Of a stretch of 64,000 bases of DNA, positions 11,688 to 21,406 are shown one piece after another. The position numbers and the translations under genes were made by a program. The DNA is taken from assembly GCA_963773605.1 (NCBI GenBank), contig CAVZBT010000013.1:1-64000 (forward strand), given 5' to 3'. Within the stretch, counting starts at the first letter, position 1, and each line of letters begins with the position of its first letter. The notes under the pieces are model-generated. The model saw only the letters and a program-made list of their open reading frames with translations. It did not search any database and was not told where the DNA came from. The stretch comes from CAVZBT01 sp963773605 (GTDB lineage: Bacteria; Acidobacteriota; UBA6911).

Positions 11688-13661
11688 TCAACTTTCCTCG
11701 CCGGCGCGCAACCTTTCGATGACCGTCAAGTCCTCGAGGGTGGTGACGTCGCCGCGGACGTTGCCGCCCACCCGCGATCTCGCGCAGCAGGCGCCTCATG
11801 ATCTTCCCCGACCGTGTTTTCGGGAGGGCGTCCGTGAACCGGATCTCGTCGGGTTTGGCGATGGCACCGATTTCCTTGGCGACATGGTTGCGGAGCTCGT
11901 CTCTCAGGCTTTCCGACGGGGAGTAGCCCCCTTCGAGGGTCACGAACGCGACGATGGCCTGGCCCTTCAGCTCGTCCGGCCGCCCGACAACCGCGGACTC
12001 CGCGACCTTCGGGTGCGAAACGAGCGCGCTCTCGACCTCCATCGTGCCGAGCCGGTGACCGGCGACGTTGATGACGTCGTCGACGCGCCCCATGATCCAG
12101 AAGTAGCCGTCGGAGTCCTTGCGGGACCCGTCGCCGGAGAAATAGCAGCCGTCGATTTCCGACCAGTACTGCCGTTTGTAGCGTTCGTCGTCGCCCCAGA
12201 TCGTGCGCAGCATCGCGGGCCAGGGCTCTCGGATGACCAGGTACCCGCCCGAGTTCGCCGGAACGGCGGCACCGGCAGCGATCGACCACGTCGGCGACGA
12301 TGCCGAAGAACGGGAGCGTGGCCGTGCCCGGCTTCGTCGGGGTCGCCCCCGGCAGCGGGGTGATCATGATGCCTCCGGTTTCCGTTTGCCACCACGTGTC
12401 GACGATAGGGCAGCGGCCCCCGCCGATGACCCGGTGATACCACATCCACGCCTCGGGGTTGATCGGCTCGCCCACGGTGCCGAGCAGCCGCAGGCTGGAC
12501 AGGTCGTGCGCCGCAGGCCACTGTTCGCCCCAGCGGTGGAACGCGCGGATCGCCGTCGGCGCGGTGTAGAAGATGTTGACCTTGTGCCGCTCGACAAGAT
12601 CCCAGAAGCGGTCAGGGTTCGGGTAGTTGGGCGCGCCCTCGTACATCAGGCTGGTGGCCCCGTTCAGGAGCGGCCCGTACAGGATGTAGCTGTGCCCCGT
12701 TACCCAACCGATGTCGGCCGTGCACCAGTAGGTGTCCTCGTCCTTCAGGTCGAACACGTACTTCGTGGTCAGGTACACGTAGACCATGTACCCGCCGGTG
12801 GTGTGCACGACGCCCTTGGGCTTTCCCGTCGTGCCGCTCGTGTAGAGCGTGAAGAGCGGGTGCTCGGCGTCGAGCGGCTCCGCTTCGGACTTCTCCGGAG
12901 CCTTGGCCATCACGTCGTGCCACCAGTGGTCCCGTCCCTGCTCGATATCGACCTGCCGAGCCGGATCGCCTGTACACGACGACGCTCTTGACCGACGGGC
13001 ACTGGACGCACGGCCTCGTCCACGTACTTCTTCAGCGGGATTTCGGTGCCGCGCCGGAATGCGCCGTCCTGGGTGATCGACCGCCGAGGCCTGGGCGTCG
13101 TTGATCCGGTCTCGTCAGCGCCTCGGCCGAAAAGCCGCCGAAGACAACCGAGTGGGTGGCGCCGATGCGCGCGCAGGCCAGCATGGCCACCGGGAGTTCG
13201 GGGACCATTCCCATGTAAATGACGAACGCGGTCGCCTTTTCTTGACGCCGAGCGATAGCAGAGCCGTTGGCGAAGCGGCAGACCTCACGATGCAGCTGCT
13301 GGTAGGTGAGAGTGCGGATCTCTCCGGATTCGCCCTCCCAGATGATGGCGGCCTTGTTCTTGCGCGGGCTGGCCAGATGCCGGTCGAGGCAGTTGTAGGA
13401 GATGTTTGTCTTGCCCCCGACAAACCACTTCACGAAGGGCGGGTTCCACTCCCTCACCGTCTTCCAGCGTTTGAACCAGTGGAGTTGCCTGGCGATTTTT
13501 GCCCAGAACTTGTCCGGGGTCTCGATCGACTCCCGATACATCTGCTGATACTGCTCCATGCTCTTGATGTGAGCTTTGGCGCTGAACTCCGGCGGGGGCG
13601 GGAAAAGACGGTCTTCGTGCAATGTCGATTCGATGTTGGTGCCAACGTGTTCTGTGGCCAT
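11688..13661 (-). CDS. acs: Acetyl-CoA synthetase (frameshifted)
   Basis: AMP-forming ligase that activates acetate to acetyl-CoA. The N-terminal segment has AHIKSMEQYQQMYRESIETP and WFVGGKTNISYNCLDRHL, typical of Acs. The core adenylation motif YTSGTTGKPKGVVHTTGGYM and the acetyl-CoA synthetase blocks WCTADIGWVTGHSYILYGPL and IFYTAPTAIRAF are clear, as is DTWWQTETGGIMITPLPG. The C-terminal domain contains GYFWIMGRVDDVINVAGHRL and the catalytic lysine region LPKTRSGKIMRRLLREIA. The span of 658 codons is standard. The frame changes near 13265, 13235, 13100, 12960, 12275 and 11772, but all conserved blocks are present in order. The start MATEHVGTNIE at 13661 is the best ATG. It is a single transcription unit between the DUF4388 gene (convergent) and the cobalamin operon. 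Confidence 0.92.
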
Positions 13662-13742
13662 GTAATTTCCCCGAGAGATTCGTTGGGTTGAGATACCACA
13701 CTCGGTGGGCCGATACAATTGAGTATTGGGTAAATAGGTGCT

Positions 13743-13787
13743 GGGTGTTGGGTTTTAGGTGCTGGCAAAACCCAAAACCCGACACCC
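13743..13787 (-). terminator. Hairpin after btuB, probable terminator
   Basis: Fourteen bases (13743-13756) pair with 13774-13787 with one mismatch around a 17-base loop. The arms are made of GGGTTTT/AAAACCC-type sequence. It lies 36 bases past the btuB stop, as a terminator for the cobalamin operon would. Next to it a 12-base unit, CACCCGATCCCC, occurs twice (13783-13794 and 13803-13814). Confidence 0.5.
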
Positions 13788-13822
13788 GATCCCCGGTTTC
13801 GGCACCCGATCCCCCGATTCGT

Positions 13823-16087
13823 TCAGAATTCGCTCCGCAGCCCGAGCCGGAAGTGGGCGCGCAGCGCCGGGAATCCGAGGACGTCCATGTACGCCCGGTT
13901 CAAGGCATTGTCCACGACGGCATAGAACGACAGCGTTTGAGACCAGCGGTAGGTCGCGGCCAGGTCCAGTGTGCCGTAGCCGCGGCTGCGCCCGAGTCCC
14001 AGCCCCGAGAAATCGGAATCGACACGGCTGCCGACCACCAGCGCGGAAGCGGCGAAGGTCCACCGGGCAGGCGTCCAGCGCAGGTCGAGGCGGCCCGAAT
14101 GCCTTGGCCGTCGAAACAGAGGTTGGCCGGCCGCAAACGCGGGGTCGTAATCGACCGCGCTTTCCAGCACCTTCGAATGAAGATAGGTGTAGGAGGTGCC
14201 GAGTTCCACCGCGTACCCCAGCGGAATCCGGAGGCCTGTTTCGATCCCGCGCGCTTCGGTGCGCCCGATATTGAAGAAGGATCCCTCGAAGCTCTGGTAG
14301 TCGGTGATGGCGAATCCAATCTGATCGCGGAAGCGGTTTTCGAACCAGGTGAGTTCCAGCACGCCACGCCCGGCGCCGAGGTACTGTTCAATCCCGGCGT
14401 CGAAGCTGACGGATTTCTCGGGCCGGAGATCCGGGTTGCCGCGGAAGAACGGCGAGTTGCTGAACGATTCGACCAGGGTGGGTTCCTTGATGCCAAGGCC
14501 GAAGTTGCCCTTCAGCTTCGTGAGCCCCCAGAACCCGCCGGGCGTCGCCTGCCGCAGGTGCAGGGCGGCCGACAGCCGCGGCGCCGCATAGAGGCCGAAG
14601 CTCGCGTTGTGTTCGAGCCTCACCCCTGCGGTAACGAAGGCCCGGGACGCGGCCGACCACTGGTCCTGGACGAAGACGCCCGCGTTGTTGCGCAGGGCTT
14701 GCAGCGGGACGGAATCCGGGTCTCCGACCACGCCGGATTCGCGTTCGTAATCCCCCCCGGCCGTCAGCAGATGCCCGTGGCCGAGCGCCAGATCGCTCTG
14801 GTACCCGAGCCGCTGGCGGCGGGTTTGGTTCAGCGTCCGGAACGGGGAATCGTAGGAGGCGAACGGGGCGGTGCGGCCGTCGTACGTCGATATGTAGCTG
14901 CCGGAATCGCCGGGGTCGACCGAAAGCTGCCTCGAGTCGTGCACCGAGTACGTGAGCGTCTGATGCCAGCGCGCCGTGGCCGCATGCGCCAGGGTCAGCC
15001 CGCCCGCGAGCTCCCGGGTGCGGTAGTACTCGTCCGGTTCCGGACGGTGAAAGGCCGACTGGCCGGGGACCCCGGCGCGCGCGGCCTCGCTGCGGAACAC
15101 CACCCGCAGTTGGGTGCGGCGCGGCAGCCGCACTCCGATGTTTCCCGACGCGACCTCGTTGTTGAACGAACCATTCGTGACGCTCCCGTCGGTGTCGGCG
15201 CGCGAGAACGAGGCTGCATAATCCCACCGCTCGCGCACGTTCTGCAGGGCGGCGGCATACCCGGATGTGGCATAGCTGCCACCCTCGGCCGACGCCTCGA
15301 GGCGAGGGAGCCGGCCTTCGGCTGTGCCGCGTTTCGTGAATATCTGGATTACGCCGGCGATTGCGTCGGAGCCGAAAAGAGCGCTCTGCGGGCCGCGCAC
15401 GATCTCGATCCGGTCTATCCCGGCGGTGGAGAGCGTGCCGAAGTTGAAGGCGCCCCCGGGGTCGTTGACCGGAATGCCGTCGATGAGCACCTTGGTGTAG
15501 TCCGATTCACCACCACGCATGAACACCGACGCCAACTGCCCGTGGCCGCCGCTCTGCGCGACGGTGATCCCCGGGATGCGCCGCAGCGCGTCGGCGACCC
15601 ATAGGATGCCCTCGGCCTGCAACTGCGCCCCTGGGATGACCGTTACGCTGCTGCCGATCTGGGCCAGCGGGGCTTCGGTGCGGTTCGCCGTGACCACGAT
15701 CTGCTGCTCGATCGAGGGCACTTGCAGGACGAGGTCGAGGCGGGGCGCCGGGTCGGGCCCGACTTCGAAGACGTGTCCCCTCAGGGGCGCGAGCGCCGGG
15801 AGAGTTGCGGACGCCACGTAGCGGCCTGGGTGCAGCTCGAGCGTGAATTCACCCTGGTCGTCGGACACCGCAGAGGTCACGAGGTTACCGCGGGTGTCCC
15901 GCACCTCGACGTGCACCTGGGGTAATGGAACCCCTCGAGGATCGGCTGCGGATCCCCTGATGATCTGGGTCGATCCCGGGGGTGTGCCTCCCCCCTGGGC
16001 CATAGCGTGGATAACGGCGAGCAGCACGGAAAAAAAGGCGCGGCCAAGGTGGCGCGCCACGGGCGCGATGCGTGGTTCGGACTTCAT
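13823..16087 (-). CDS. btuB: TonB-dependent outer membrane receptor, probable cobalamin receptor
   Basis: A 754-residue outer membrane barrel that would import vitamin B12 using TonB energy. After a signal peptide (AFFSVLLAVIHAMAQ) comes a carboxypeptidase-regulatory-like domain (about residues 40-115, with GRYVASATLPALAPLRGHVF). A plug domain follows with IVVTANRTEAPLAQIGSSVT, VADALRRIPGITVAQSGG and GPQSALFGSDAIAGVIQIFT. The rest is the barrel, ending in the canonical aromatic residue (FRLGLRSEF). Late barrel blocks GLGIKEPTLVESFSNSPFF and NPDLRPEKSVSFDAGIEQ are standard for BtuB-like receptors. It is complete in one frame. Its start overlaps the btuD stop (ATGA). The substrate is inferred from the riboswitch and btuFCD genes ahead of it in the same operon. 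The extra N-terminal domain is not in E. coli BtuB but is common in Acidobacteria and Bacteroidota receptors. Confidence 0.88.
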   Translation of the reverse strand: MKSEPRIAPVARHLGRAFFSVLLAVIHAMAQGGGTPPGSTQIIRGSAADPRGVPLPQVHVEVRDTRGNLVTSAVSDDQGEFTLELHPGRYVASATLPALAPLRGHVFEVGPDPAPRLDLVLQVPSIEQQIVVTANRTEAPLAQIGSSVTVIPGAQLQAEGILWVADALRRIPGITVAQSGGHGQLASVFMRGGESDYTKVLIDGIPVNDPGGAFNFGTLSTAGIDRIEIVRGPQSALFGSDAIAGVIQIFTKRGTAEGRLPRLEASAEGGSYATSGYAAALQNVRERWDYAASFSRADTDGSVTNGSFNNEVASGNIGVRLPRRTQLRVVFRSEAARAGVPGQSAFHRPEPDEYYRTRELAGGLTLAHAATARWHQTLTYSVHDSRQLSVDPGDSGSYISTYDGRTAPFASYDSPFRTLNQTRRQRLGYQSDLALGHGHLLTAGGDYERESGVVGDPDSVPLQALRNNAGVFVQDQWSAASRAFVTAGVRLEHNASFGLYAAPRLSAALHLRQATPGGFWGLTKLKGNFGLGIKEPTLVESFSNSPFFRGNPDLRPEKSVSFDAGIEQYLGAGRGVLELTWFENRFRDQIGFAITDYQSFEGSFFNIGRTEARGIETGLRIPLGYAVELGTSYTYLHSKVLESAVDYDPAFAAGQPLFRRPRHSGRLDLRWTPARWTFAASALVVGSRVDSDFSGLGLGRSRGYGTLDLAATYRWSQTLSFYAVVDNALNRAYMDVLGFPALRAHFRLGLRSEF

Positions 16088-16885
16088 TGTGGTTTCCCGT
16101 CCTTCAATTGTGGGACGATTTCGGTGGCGCCGCCCGGCGGGGTGCGGACCGTGAAATCGACGCCGAACAGGCTCTTCATATTGCCGGAGGTCGCGACATC
16201 GGCGACCCTCCCCTGGGCGAGAATGCGCCCATCGGTCATCAGGACCAGGCAGTCGGCGAACGCGGCCAGCAGGTTGATCTCGTGCGAGACCACCAGGGTT
16301 GCCGCCTTCCGCTCCCGGGCGACTCGTGCGACAAGCCGCATCAGCTCCAGCTGGTAGTTGATGTCGAGATTGGCGGTGAATTCGTCGAGCAGCAGTATGG
16401 GGGTCTGCTGGGCGAGCGCGCGCGCCAGGAGCACGCGCTGCCTTTCGCCGCCGGAAACCTCGCTCACCCGCGCGTCAAGGAACCCCGACAGTCGTGTCAT
16501 CTCCAGGGCGTCGAGGGCGACGCGCTCGTCCTGCTCGCTTTCAAAACCAAGCAGCGAAAGGTAGGGGGAACGTCCCTGCATGACGCACTGGAGCACGGTT
16601 TGGTACGGCGGCACGCCCGCGTTCTGCGGGACCATCGCGATGTGGCGCGGCGATCTCCTTGCGCCTCAATCCGGCAAGCGGGCGCGTTCCGCCGATCAGG
16701 ACCTCGCCCGAGTGCGGCCGCAGGATGCCGTCGAGCAGGTTGAGCACCGTCGTCTTCCCGCACCCGTTCGGCCCGATCATACCGGTTACGGTCCCCGGCT
16801 CCAGGACGAGCGAGAAGTCCTCCACGACGGGTCTGCGGTACGAGAAACTGAGGTGGCGCGCCTCGAGAGCGACGGCGCAGCTCAT
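16084..16885 (-). CDS. btuD: Cobalamin ABC transporter ATP-binding protein (frameshifted)
   Basis: ATPase of the FecCD/BtuCD importer family, at the cytoplasmic face of the inner membrane. It shows Walker A MIGPNGCGKTTVLNLLDG, the Q-loop segment MVPQNAGVPPYQTV, the signature VSGGERQRVLLARALAQ, Walker B ILLLDEFTANLD and the switch histidine in LVVSHEINLLAAFAD. A single frame change near 16645, between the two halves (RRKEIAA and MVPQN), interrupts a gene otherwise of normal length (about 266 codons). The start MSCAVALEARHLSFSYRRP at 16885 overlaps the btuC stop (ATGA), and the stop overlaps the btuB start. An Asp replaced by Phe in the usual LDEPT block (LDEFT) is as seen in some family members. 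Confidence 0.9.
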
Positions 16886-17934
16886 GCGGCGCCCCCTTTC
16901 CGGTGCAGCAGATAGATAAACAGGGGCGCGCCGCACAGCGCCGTGATGACGCCGACGGGAAGTTCGGAAGGGGACAGGACGGTCCGCGCCACCGTGTCGG
17001 CGAGCACAGTGAAGATGGCGCCAAACAGGAACACCGTCGGAAAAAGAATGCGGTTGTCGCCGCCGAACATCATCCTGGCCAGGTGCGGGCAGATCAGGCC
17101 GATATAGGCGATCGGGCCGCTGACCGATACCACCAGCCCCGTCATGAGCGATGCGATGACGTACACGCCCAGCTTGACCCGCCCCACTTCGATACCGAGG
17201 ATGAGCGCGTCCTGTTCCCCGACGGAAATCAGGTTCAGGCTGTGGGAAAAGAGGAACAGAACGAAAGCCCCGGCGACCACAGCCGGTGCCACCACATAGA
17301 TCGACGCGTCCACCGGGCGGCTGAGGTCGCCGATCAGCCAGTAGAAGATGCCGCGCAGGTCCGCCTGACTGGTGCTGGTCAGGAGGAACACGTTGATCGA
17401 CGAAATGAACGACGCCAGCACGATGCCGGCAAGCAGCAGCCGCTGCGAGCTCTCACCGCGACGGTGCGTTCCGCCTGCGACCAGGTACACGGCTGCAACC
17501 GTGAGGACCGCGCCGGCAAAGGCGGCGGCCGGTCTTGCATAAACGAGGTGCGGTCCCGAAAACGCCATCCCGAGGGAGGCGGCCCAGATGGAATAGAGGA
17601 TCGTGCCCGTGGACGCGCCGGTCGAGACCCCGAGCACGTACGGGTCCGCCAGCGGGTTGCGCAGAAGGGACTGGAATGCCGCGCCCGCGACGGCCAGGGC
17701 CGCACCGACCACGGTGGCCAGCAGGAGGCGCGGCAGCCGGACGGAGAACAGGATGGCCTCCGCCGCGGCATCCGGGGCGGCTGTCCCGCCAAAGTGGGAT
17801 TTCAGGACACGCAGGGTAGTCGTCGCCGGAATGGGGACGCTCCCGATGCCCAAGGAGACCAGCGCTGCGGCACACCAGAGTCCGAGCAGCAGCAGGCTCA
17901 TGGTGACAATCCGCCTCCGGGAGAGCCGTTTCAT
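16882..17934 (-). CDS. btuC: Cobalamin ABC transporter permease
   Basis: A 350-residue FecCD-family permease with about ten membrane segments that forms the vitamin B12 channel. Family blocks are seen: RLPRLLLATVVGAALAVAGA, FQSLLRNPLADPYVLGVSTG (the canonical permease motif), and AYIGLICPHLARMMFGGDNR, the coupling-helix region contacting BtuD. The C-terminus ARTVLSPSELPVGVITALCG also fits. Start MKRLSRRRIVTMSLLL at 17934 is chosen because its ATG overlaps the btuF stop as ATGA, a pattern repeated at every junction of this operon; the open frame extends further upstream but overlaps the btuF coding region. Intact in one frame. Confidence 0.93.
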   Translation of the reverse strand: MKRLSRRRIVTMSLLLLGLWCAAALVSLGIGSVPIPATTTLRVLKSHFGGTAAPDAAAEAILFSVRLPRLLLATVVGAALAVAGAAFQSLLRNPLADPYVLGVSTGASTGTILYSIWAASLGMAFSGPHLVYARPAAAFAGAVLTVAAVYLVAGGTHRRGESSQRLLLAGIVLASFISSINVFLLTSTSQADLRGIFYWLIGDLSRPVDASIYVVAPAVVAGAFVLFLFSHSLNLISVGEQDALILGIEVGRVKLGVYVIASLMTGLVVSVSGPIAYIGLICPHLARMMFGGDNRILFPTVFLFGAIFTVLADTVARTVLSPSELPVGVITALCGAPLFIYLLHRKGGAA

Positions 17935-18866
17935 CGGAATCGCTCCGGGTAAAGCATGCGGGCCAGTTCTTCGACGCCGTCCACGAACCGCGGGGACGGG
18001 TGCTGGAGGACCTCGTCCAGGAGGTAGACGCGACCGTAGCGGACGGCCCGCAGCCGCTGCCATCCGGATACCCGGCGGAGGTCGGGCAGTGGTTTGCCCG
18101 AGTGCCGCACGGTGAGGATGACGTCGGGGTCGCGCGCCAGCACCTGTTCGAGACTGAACCGGGGGTAAAACTCGTCGACGTCCGCGCTGATGGAATCGAC
18201 CCCGGCCAGGCGCAGCGCGTCGTTTTCGAACGTGTTTTTGCCGGGGGCCAGCAGCGGATCGAACCAGGTCACGAAAAACGCCCGGGTGCGGGGCGCTCCT
18301 TCCAGCCTGCGCGCGACTTCCGCGAGACGGCTCCTCATCTCCGCCAGTACCTTCTCGCCCTTTTCCGCGTGGCCTGTTACGCGCGAGATCTGCCGGACCG
18401 AGTCGAAGATCGATGCCACCGAGCGCGGCGCCGTGACGAAGACCGGCAGCCCGAGAGCCGCCAGCTTCATCACCGCGCCGCGGTCGTTTCCGGCTGTGGA
18501 GGCCAGGACAAGGTCAGGTTTGGCCGCGAGGATCACCTCGTAGTTGGGATTCATCAGGTCGCCGACTCTGAGCTTCCCGGCCGCTTCCGGCGGCCAGTCG
18601 CATTGCCGCGTGACGCCGATCAGCTGGCTTTCGGCCCCGAGGATGTAGAGCGTTTCGGTGATGTTGGGAGCCAGCGAGATGATGCGCTGCGGCAGCGCGG
18701 GCAGCTGTACCGGGCGGCCGATCCCGTCGGTGTAGCGGAGGAGTGACGGCCGCGAGATACTTTCGGGCGTCCCGCCTGGAGAGGCTCCGCGGGAGCAGGA
18801 CGCCGCCACGACAAGCACAACCCAGCTAAAATGGAGCAGGCGGCGATTGAGGAATGGGGACAGCAT
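17931..18866 (-). CDS. btuF: Cobalamin-binding periplasmic lipoprotein
   Basis: A 311-residue substrate-binding protein that would deliver cobalamin to BtuC. The N-terminus has a signal segment ending in a lipobox (LVVAASC), so the mature protein is probably a membrane-anchored lipoprotein. The rest is a class III periplasmic-binding fold: PQRIISLAPNITETLYILGA, VGDLMNPNYEVILAAKPDLV, FVTWFDPLLAPGKNTFENDA and HPSPRFVDGVEELARMLYPE, all typical BtuF/FhuD-like sequence. First gene of the operon, 32 bases after the riboswitch region. Intact in one frame. Confidence 0.92.
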   Translation of the reverse strand: MLSPFLNRRLLHFSWVVLVVAASCSRGASPGGTPESISRPSLLRYTDGIGRPVQLPALPQRIISLAPNITETLYILGAESQLIGVTRQCDWPPEAAGKLRVGDLMNPNYEVILAAKPDLVLASTAGNDRGAVMKLAALGLPVFVTAPRSVASIFDSVRQISRVTGHAEKGEKVLAEMRSRLAEVARRLEGAPRTRAFFVTWFDPLLAPGKNTFENDALRLAGVDSISADVDEFYPRFSLEQVLARDPDVILTVRHSGKPLPDLRRVSGWQRLRAVRYGRVYLLDEVLQHPSPRFVDGVEELARMLYPERFR

Positions 18867-18897
18867 CCCAGGTCTCTTTCTCGCGAAGAGGCGCTGG

Positions 18898-19085
18898 AAA
18901 CAGGCGACGAGGCAGGTTTCCTGACTAACGGGTCATCGCCGGACTTCTCGCCTTCCCCGTCTGCTCAACGAGTGGCGGGCCATCTGCGTACAAGCATGCC
19001 GCAGAAGCCGGCTTTCCGATTACAGTGGCGGGACCGTGTGGGACTTGCACCCACTTCCCTTTTACCCTTTCCGGGGCACCCCGAT
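18898..19085 (-). promoter_or_regulatory. Cobalamin riboswitch
   Basis: On the minus strand this segment carries the hallmark elements of the adenosylcobalamin riboswitch in order: AAAAGGGAA with GGTGCAAGTCC, then CCCGCCACTGTAA, then AAGCC...GGGAAGGCG..AAGTCC, and finally the B12 box GTTAGTCAGGAAACCTGCC (near 18911-18930). It sits directly upstream of btuF and would lower expression of btuFCDB when cobalamin is plentiful. The exact ends are approximate. Confidence 0.95.
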
Positions 19086-19211
19086 CGCATGACAAAGAAC
19101 GAACAAGATTAATTACAGCACCCTTTGAGCCACAAAGCAACGGCGTCGGGGGTCATAATTGAGTTTTGCCGCCCTCGCCCGAAGCCGGGTGGGTGCTCCA
19201 AAACCTCATGC

Positions 19212-19230
19212 TCAAGGCCTGACCCCGGTT
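19212..19230 (+). repeat. Dispersed 19-base repeat, copy 1
   Basis: CTCAAGGCCTGACCCCGGT in the 218-base gap between the riboswitch and mtnA. A copy with one difference (CTCAAGACCTGACCCCGGT) lies at 37022-37040, also intergenic. Similar CTGACCCCG words mark ends of some REP/IS-like elements in other bacteria, but no transposase is nearby. Nothing else recognisable is seen in 19086-19303. Confidence 0.55.
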
Positions 19231-19303
19231 TGGCCCCGTCAGTTGCCCCTCCTTTCAAATCCACCCGCACGTAAGCTACACTGGTCCTTTCCCCGGGGAG
19301 ACT

Positions 19304-20338
19304 ATGATACGGACAATCGAGTGGAAGGATTCTTCGGTCGTGATGCTGGACCAGCGCTTGCTGCCGTCCCGGGAGATTTACAACCGCTACAAGTCTTATA
19401 TCGAGGTGGCCGAAGCCATACGGTCCATGGTCATTCGCGGCGCCCCGGCGATTGGGGTGGCCGCGGCCATGGGAATCGCGCTCGGCGTCGAAAGCGCCCA
19501 GGTTGCCAGCGCCGAGGAACTCGATGGCTGCTTCAAGCGCATCTGCGACACGATGGCGGAAACCCGCCCGACGGCCGTCAACCTGTTCTGGGCCGTGGGA
19601 CGAATGAAGAAGGTCTACCAGGCGGCCCGTCCCGCCGGGCTTGCCGCCATCCGGTCAGCCCTCGTGGAGGAAGCGCAACGGATGCACCGGGAGGATATCG
19701 AGGCCAACCGTCGCATGGGCCTTCACGGGCAGGAGTTGATCCCCGACGGAGGGCGCGTCCTCACGCACTGCAACGCCGGGGCGCTGGCGACGGCCGGTTT
19801 CGGGACCGCCCTGGGGGTGATCCGGGCGGCGGTGGAAGCCGGGAAACGGATCGAGGTGCTCGCGGACGAGACCCGGCCGTTTCTGCAGGGGGCGCGCCTG
19901 ACGGCGTGGGAGCTGGGCCAGGACGGCATCCCGGTCACCGTCATCACTGACAACATGGCGGGGCATTTCATGCAGCAGCGGCGCATCGACTGCGTGGTGG
20001 TGGGCGCGGACCGCGTCGCGGCCAATGGGGACGTCGCCAACAAGATCGGCACCTATTCGGTGGCGGTCCTCGCAAAAGAAAACGGGATCCCCTTCTTTGT
20101 GGCCGCGCCCATATCTACGTTGGACCTTTCGCTGGCGGACGGCAGCCTGATCCCTATCGAAGAGCGCAGCCCGGACGAGGTGCGTCAATTCCAGGGGGTG
20201 ACGGTGACCGACGCCCCGGTGCTGAATCCCGCGTTCGACGTGACTCCCCACCGGTACGTCACCGCCATCATAACGGAGCGCGGCATCGCGCGCCCGCCAT
20301 TTTCCGAGAGCCTGCAGGCGTTGTCGGCGGCCTCGTAA
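19304..20338 (+). CDS. mtnA: S-methyl-5-thioribose-1-phosphate isomerase
   Basis: Methionine salvage enzyme that converts methylthioribose-1-phosphate to methylthioribulose-1-phosphate. The 344-residue protein starts MIRTIEWKDSSVVMLDQRLL and has IRGAPAIGVAAAMGIALG, the catalytic cysteine block LTHCNAGALATAGFGTALGV and the catalytic aspartate in VGADRVAANGDVANKIGTY. The end FDVTPHRYVTAIITERG is characteristic of MtnA and separates it from eIF2B-like proteins. It is complete and ends 43 bases before tsaD, on the same strand, so cotranscription is likely. No other methionine-salvage gene is in the window. Confidence 0.95.
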   Translation: MIRTIEWKDSSVVMLDQRLLPSREIYNRYKSYIEVAEAIRSMVIRGAPAIGVAAAMGIALGVESAQVASAEELDGCFKRICDTMAETRPTAVNLFWAVGRMKKVYQAARPAGLAAIRSALVEEAQRMHREDIEANRRMGLHGQELIPDGGRVLTHCNAGALATAGFGTALGVIRAAVEAGKRIEVLADETRPFLQGARLTAWELGQDGIPVTVITDNMAGHFMQQRRIDCVVVGADRVAANGDVANKIGTYSVAVLAKENGIPFFVAAPISTLDLSLADGSLIPIEERSPDEVRQFQGVTVTDAPVLNPAFDVTPHRYVTAIITERGIARPPFSESLQALSAAS

Positions 20339-20380
20339 CCACTGCCGTCTCATCCATGCGCTCCGGCTGGAGGCGTCCAA

Positions 20381-21406
20381 ATGCTGATCCTGGGAATCGA
20401 ATCGTCCTGCGACGAGACGGCGGCCGCGCTGGTCGAGGACGGCCGGACGATCCTGTCCAGCGTCATCGCTTCGCAGATCGACACCCACCGCAGCTTCGGC
20501 GGGGTCGTCCCCGAGCTGGCCAGCCGCGAGCACCTGCGCAACATCGGATACGTCGTCAACCAGGCCTTCAAGGAGGCGCGGCGGGAGTACGCCGACATCG
20601 ACGGCATCGCCGTCACGCAGGGGCCCGGGACTGATCGGCTCTCTCCTGGTGGGGCTCTCCTTCGCCAAGGCCATGGCGTTTGCCCTGCGGAAACCGCTCG
20701 TGCCCGTGAATCACATCGAAGGGCACATCTATTCGGCCTTCCTGGAGCATCCCGGGATCGAGTACCCGATCCTTGCGCTCGTGGTCTCGGGCGGCCACAC
20801 TTCGCTGATACTGCGCCCGTGAGCCCGGCGCTTACGAGCTCGTCGGCCGCACGCGGGACGACGCGGCCGGCGAAGCCCTGGACAAGCTGCGAAGTTCCTT
20901 GGACTCGGCTATCCCGGCGGGCCCGTGATCGACCGTCTGGCGCGGGAAGGCAACCCGCAAGCCTATGCCTTCTCGGTGCCGAAGATCAGCGACGGCAGCC
21001 TCGATTTCAGCTTCAGCGGATTCAAGACCGCCGCGCTGCCGTCACATACAGGAATCGGGGATCAAGCCCCGCCGGCCCGGGGGGAAGACCGTCGCGCCGG
21101 GTGCTCGACCTGGTGGCGAGCTACCAGCACATGATTGTCCACACTCTCGCGTCCCAGACCCGCAAGGCGGCCGAGCGGTTGCGCCCCCCGTCGATCCTGC
21201 TGGTCGGAGGAGTGGCGTGCAACAGCCTCTTGCGCCGGACATTCAGCGACGAATTCGAGCGGGTCGCCCGCGTCTACTACCCGTCCCCCGCTCTGACTAC
21301 CGACAACGCCGCCATGATCGCCGCGGCAGGCACCCCGCGCCTGGCCTCGGCGCCGCCTGCTCCTCCCCTGGATCTGAACGCGTTCGCCGATCTGCGGCTT
21401 TGCTGA
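20381..21406 (+). CDS. tsaD: tRNA N6-adenosine threonylcarbamoyltransferase TsaD (frameshifted)
   Basis: Transfers threonylcarbamoyl to adenosine 37 of tRNAs reading ANN codons, with TsaB and TsaE. The start MLILGIESSCDETAAALVED is diagnostic, followed by GGVVPELASREHLRNI and the metal-binding block NHIEGHIYSAFLEH. SGGHTSLILRP, GRTRDDAAGEALDK and DFSFSGFKTA follow, then LLVGGVACNSLLRR near the C-terminus and PALTTDNAAMIAAAG. All conserved blocks of the Kae1/TsaD fold are present and the span (342 codons) is normal. The frame changes near 20628, 20819, 20895 and in 21045-21095, which I read as sequence errors because this gene is essential. The TGA at 20820-20822 is one product of these shifts, not a true stop. 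Confidence 0.92.
   Translation: MLILGIESSCDETAAALVEDGRTILSSVIASQIDTHRSFGGVVPELASREHLRNIGYVVNQAFKEARREYADIDGIAVTQGPGTDRLSPGGALLRQGHGVCPAETARARESHRRAHLFGLPGASRDRVPDPCARGLGRPHFADTAPVSPALTSSSAARGTTRPAKPWTSCEVPWTRLSRRARDRPSGAGRQPASLCLLGAEDQRRQPRFQLQRIQDRRAAVTYRNRGSSPAGPGGRPSRRVLDLVASYQHMIVHTLASQTRKAAERLRPPSILLVGGVACNSLLRRTFSDEFERVARVYYPSPALTTDNAAMIAAAGTPRLASAPPAPPLDLNAFADLRLC

Noticed and set aside
17935..18063. Extended N-terminus of btuC
   Set aside because: It would lie inside btuF; the ATGA overlap at 17934 gives the normal FecCD length.
20820..20822. In-frame TGA in tsaD as a selenocysteine codon
   Set aside because: The TGA arises from a one-base shift; the conserved sequence continues in another frame and no cysteine is expected there.
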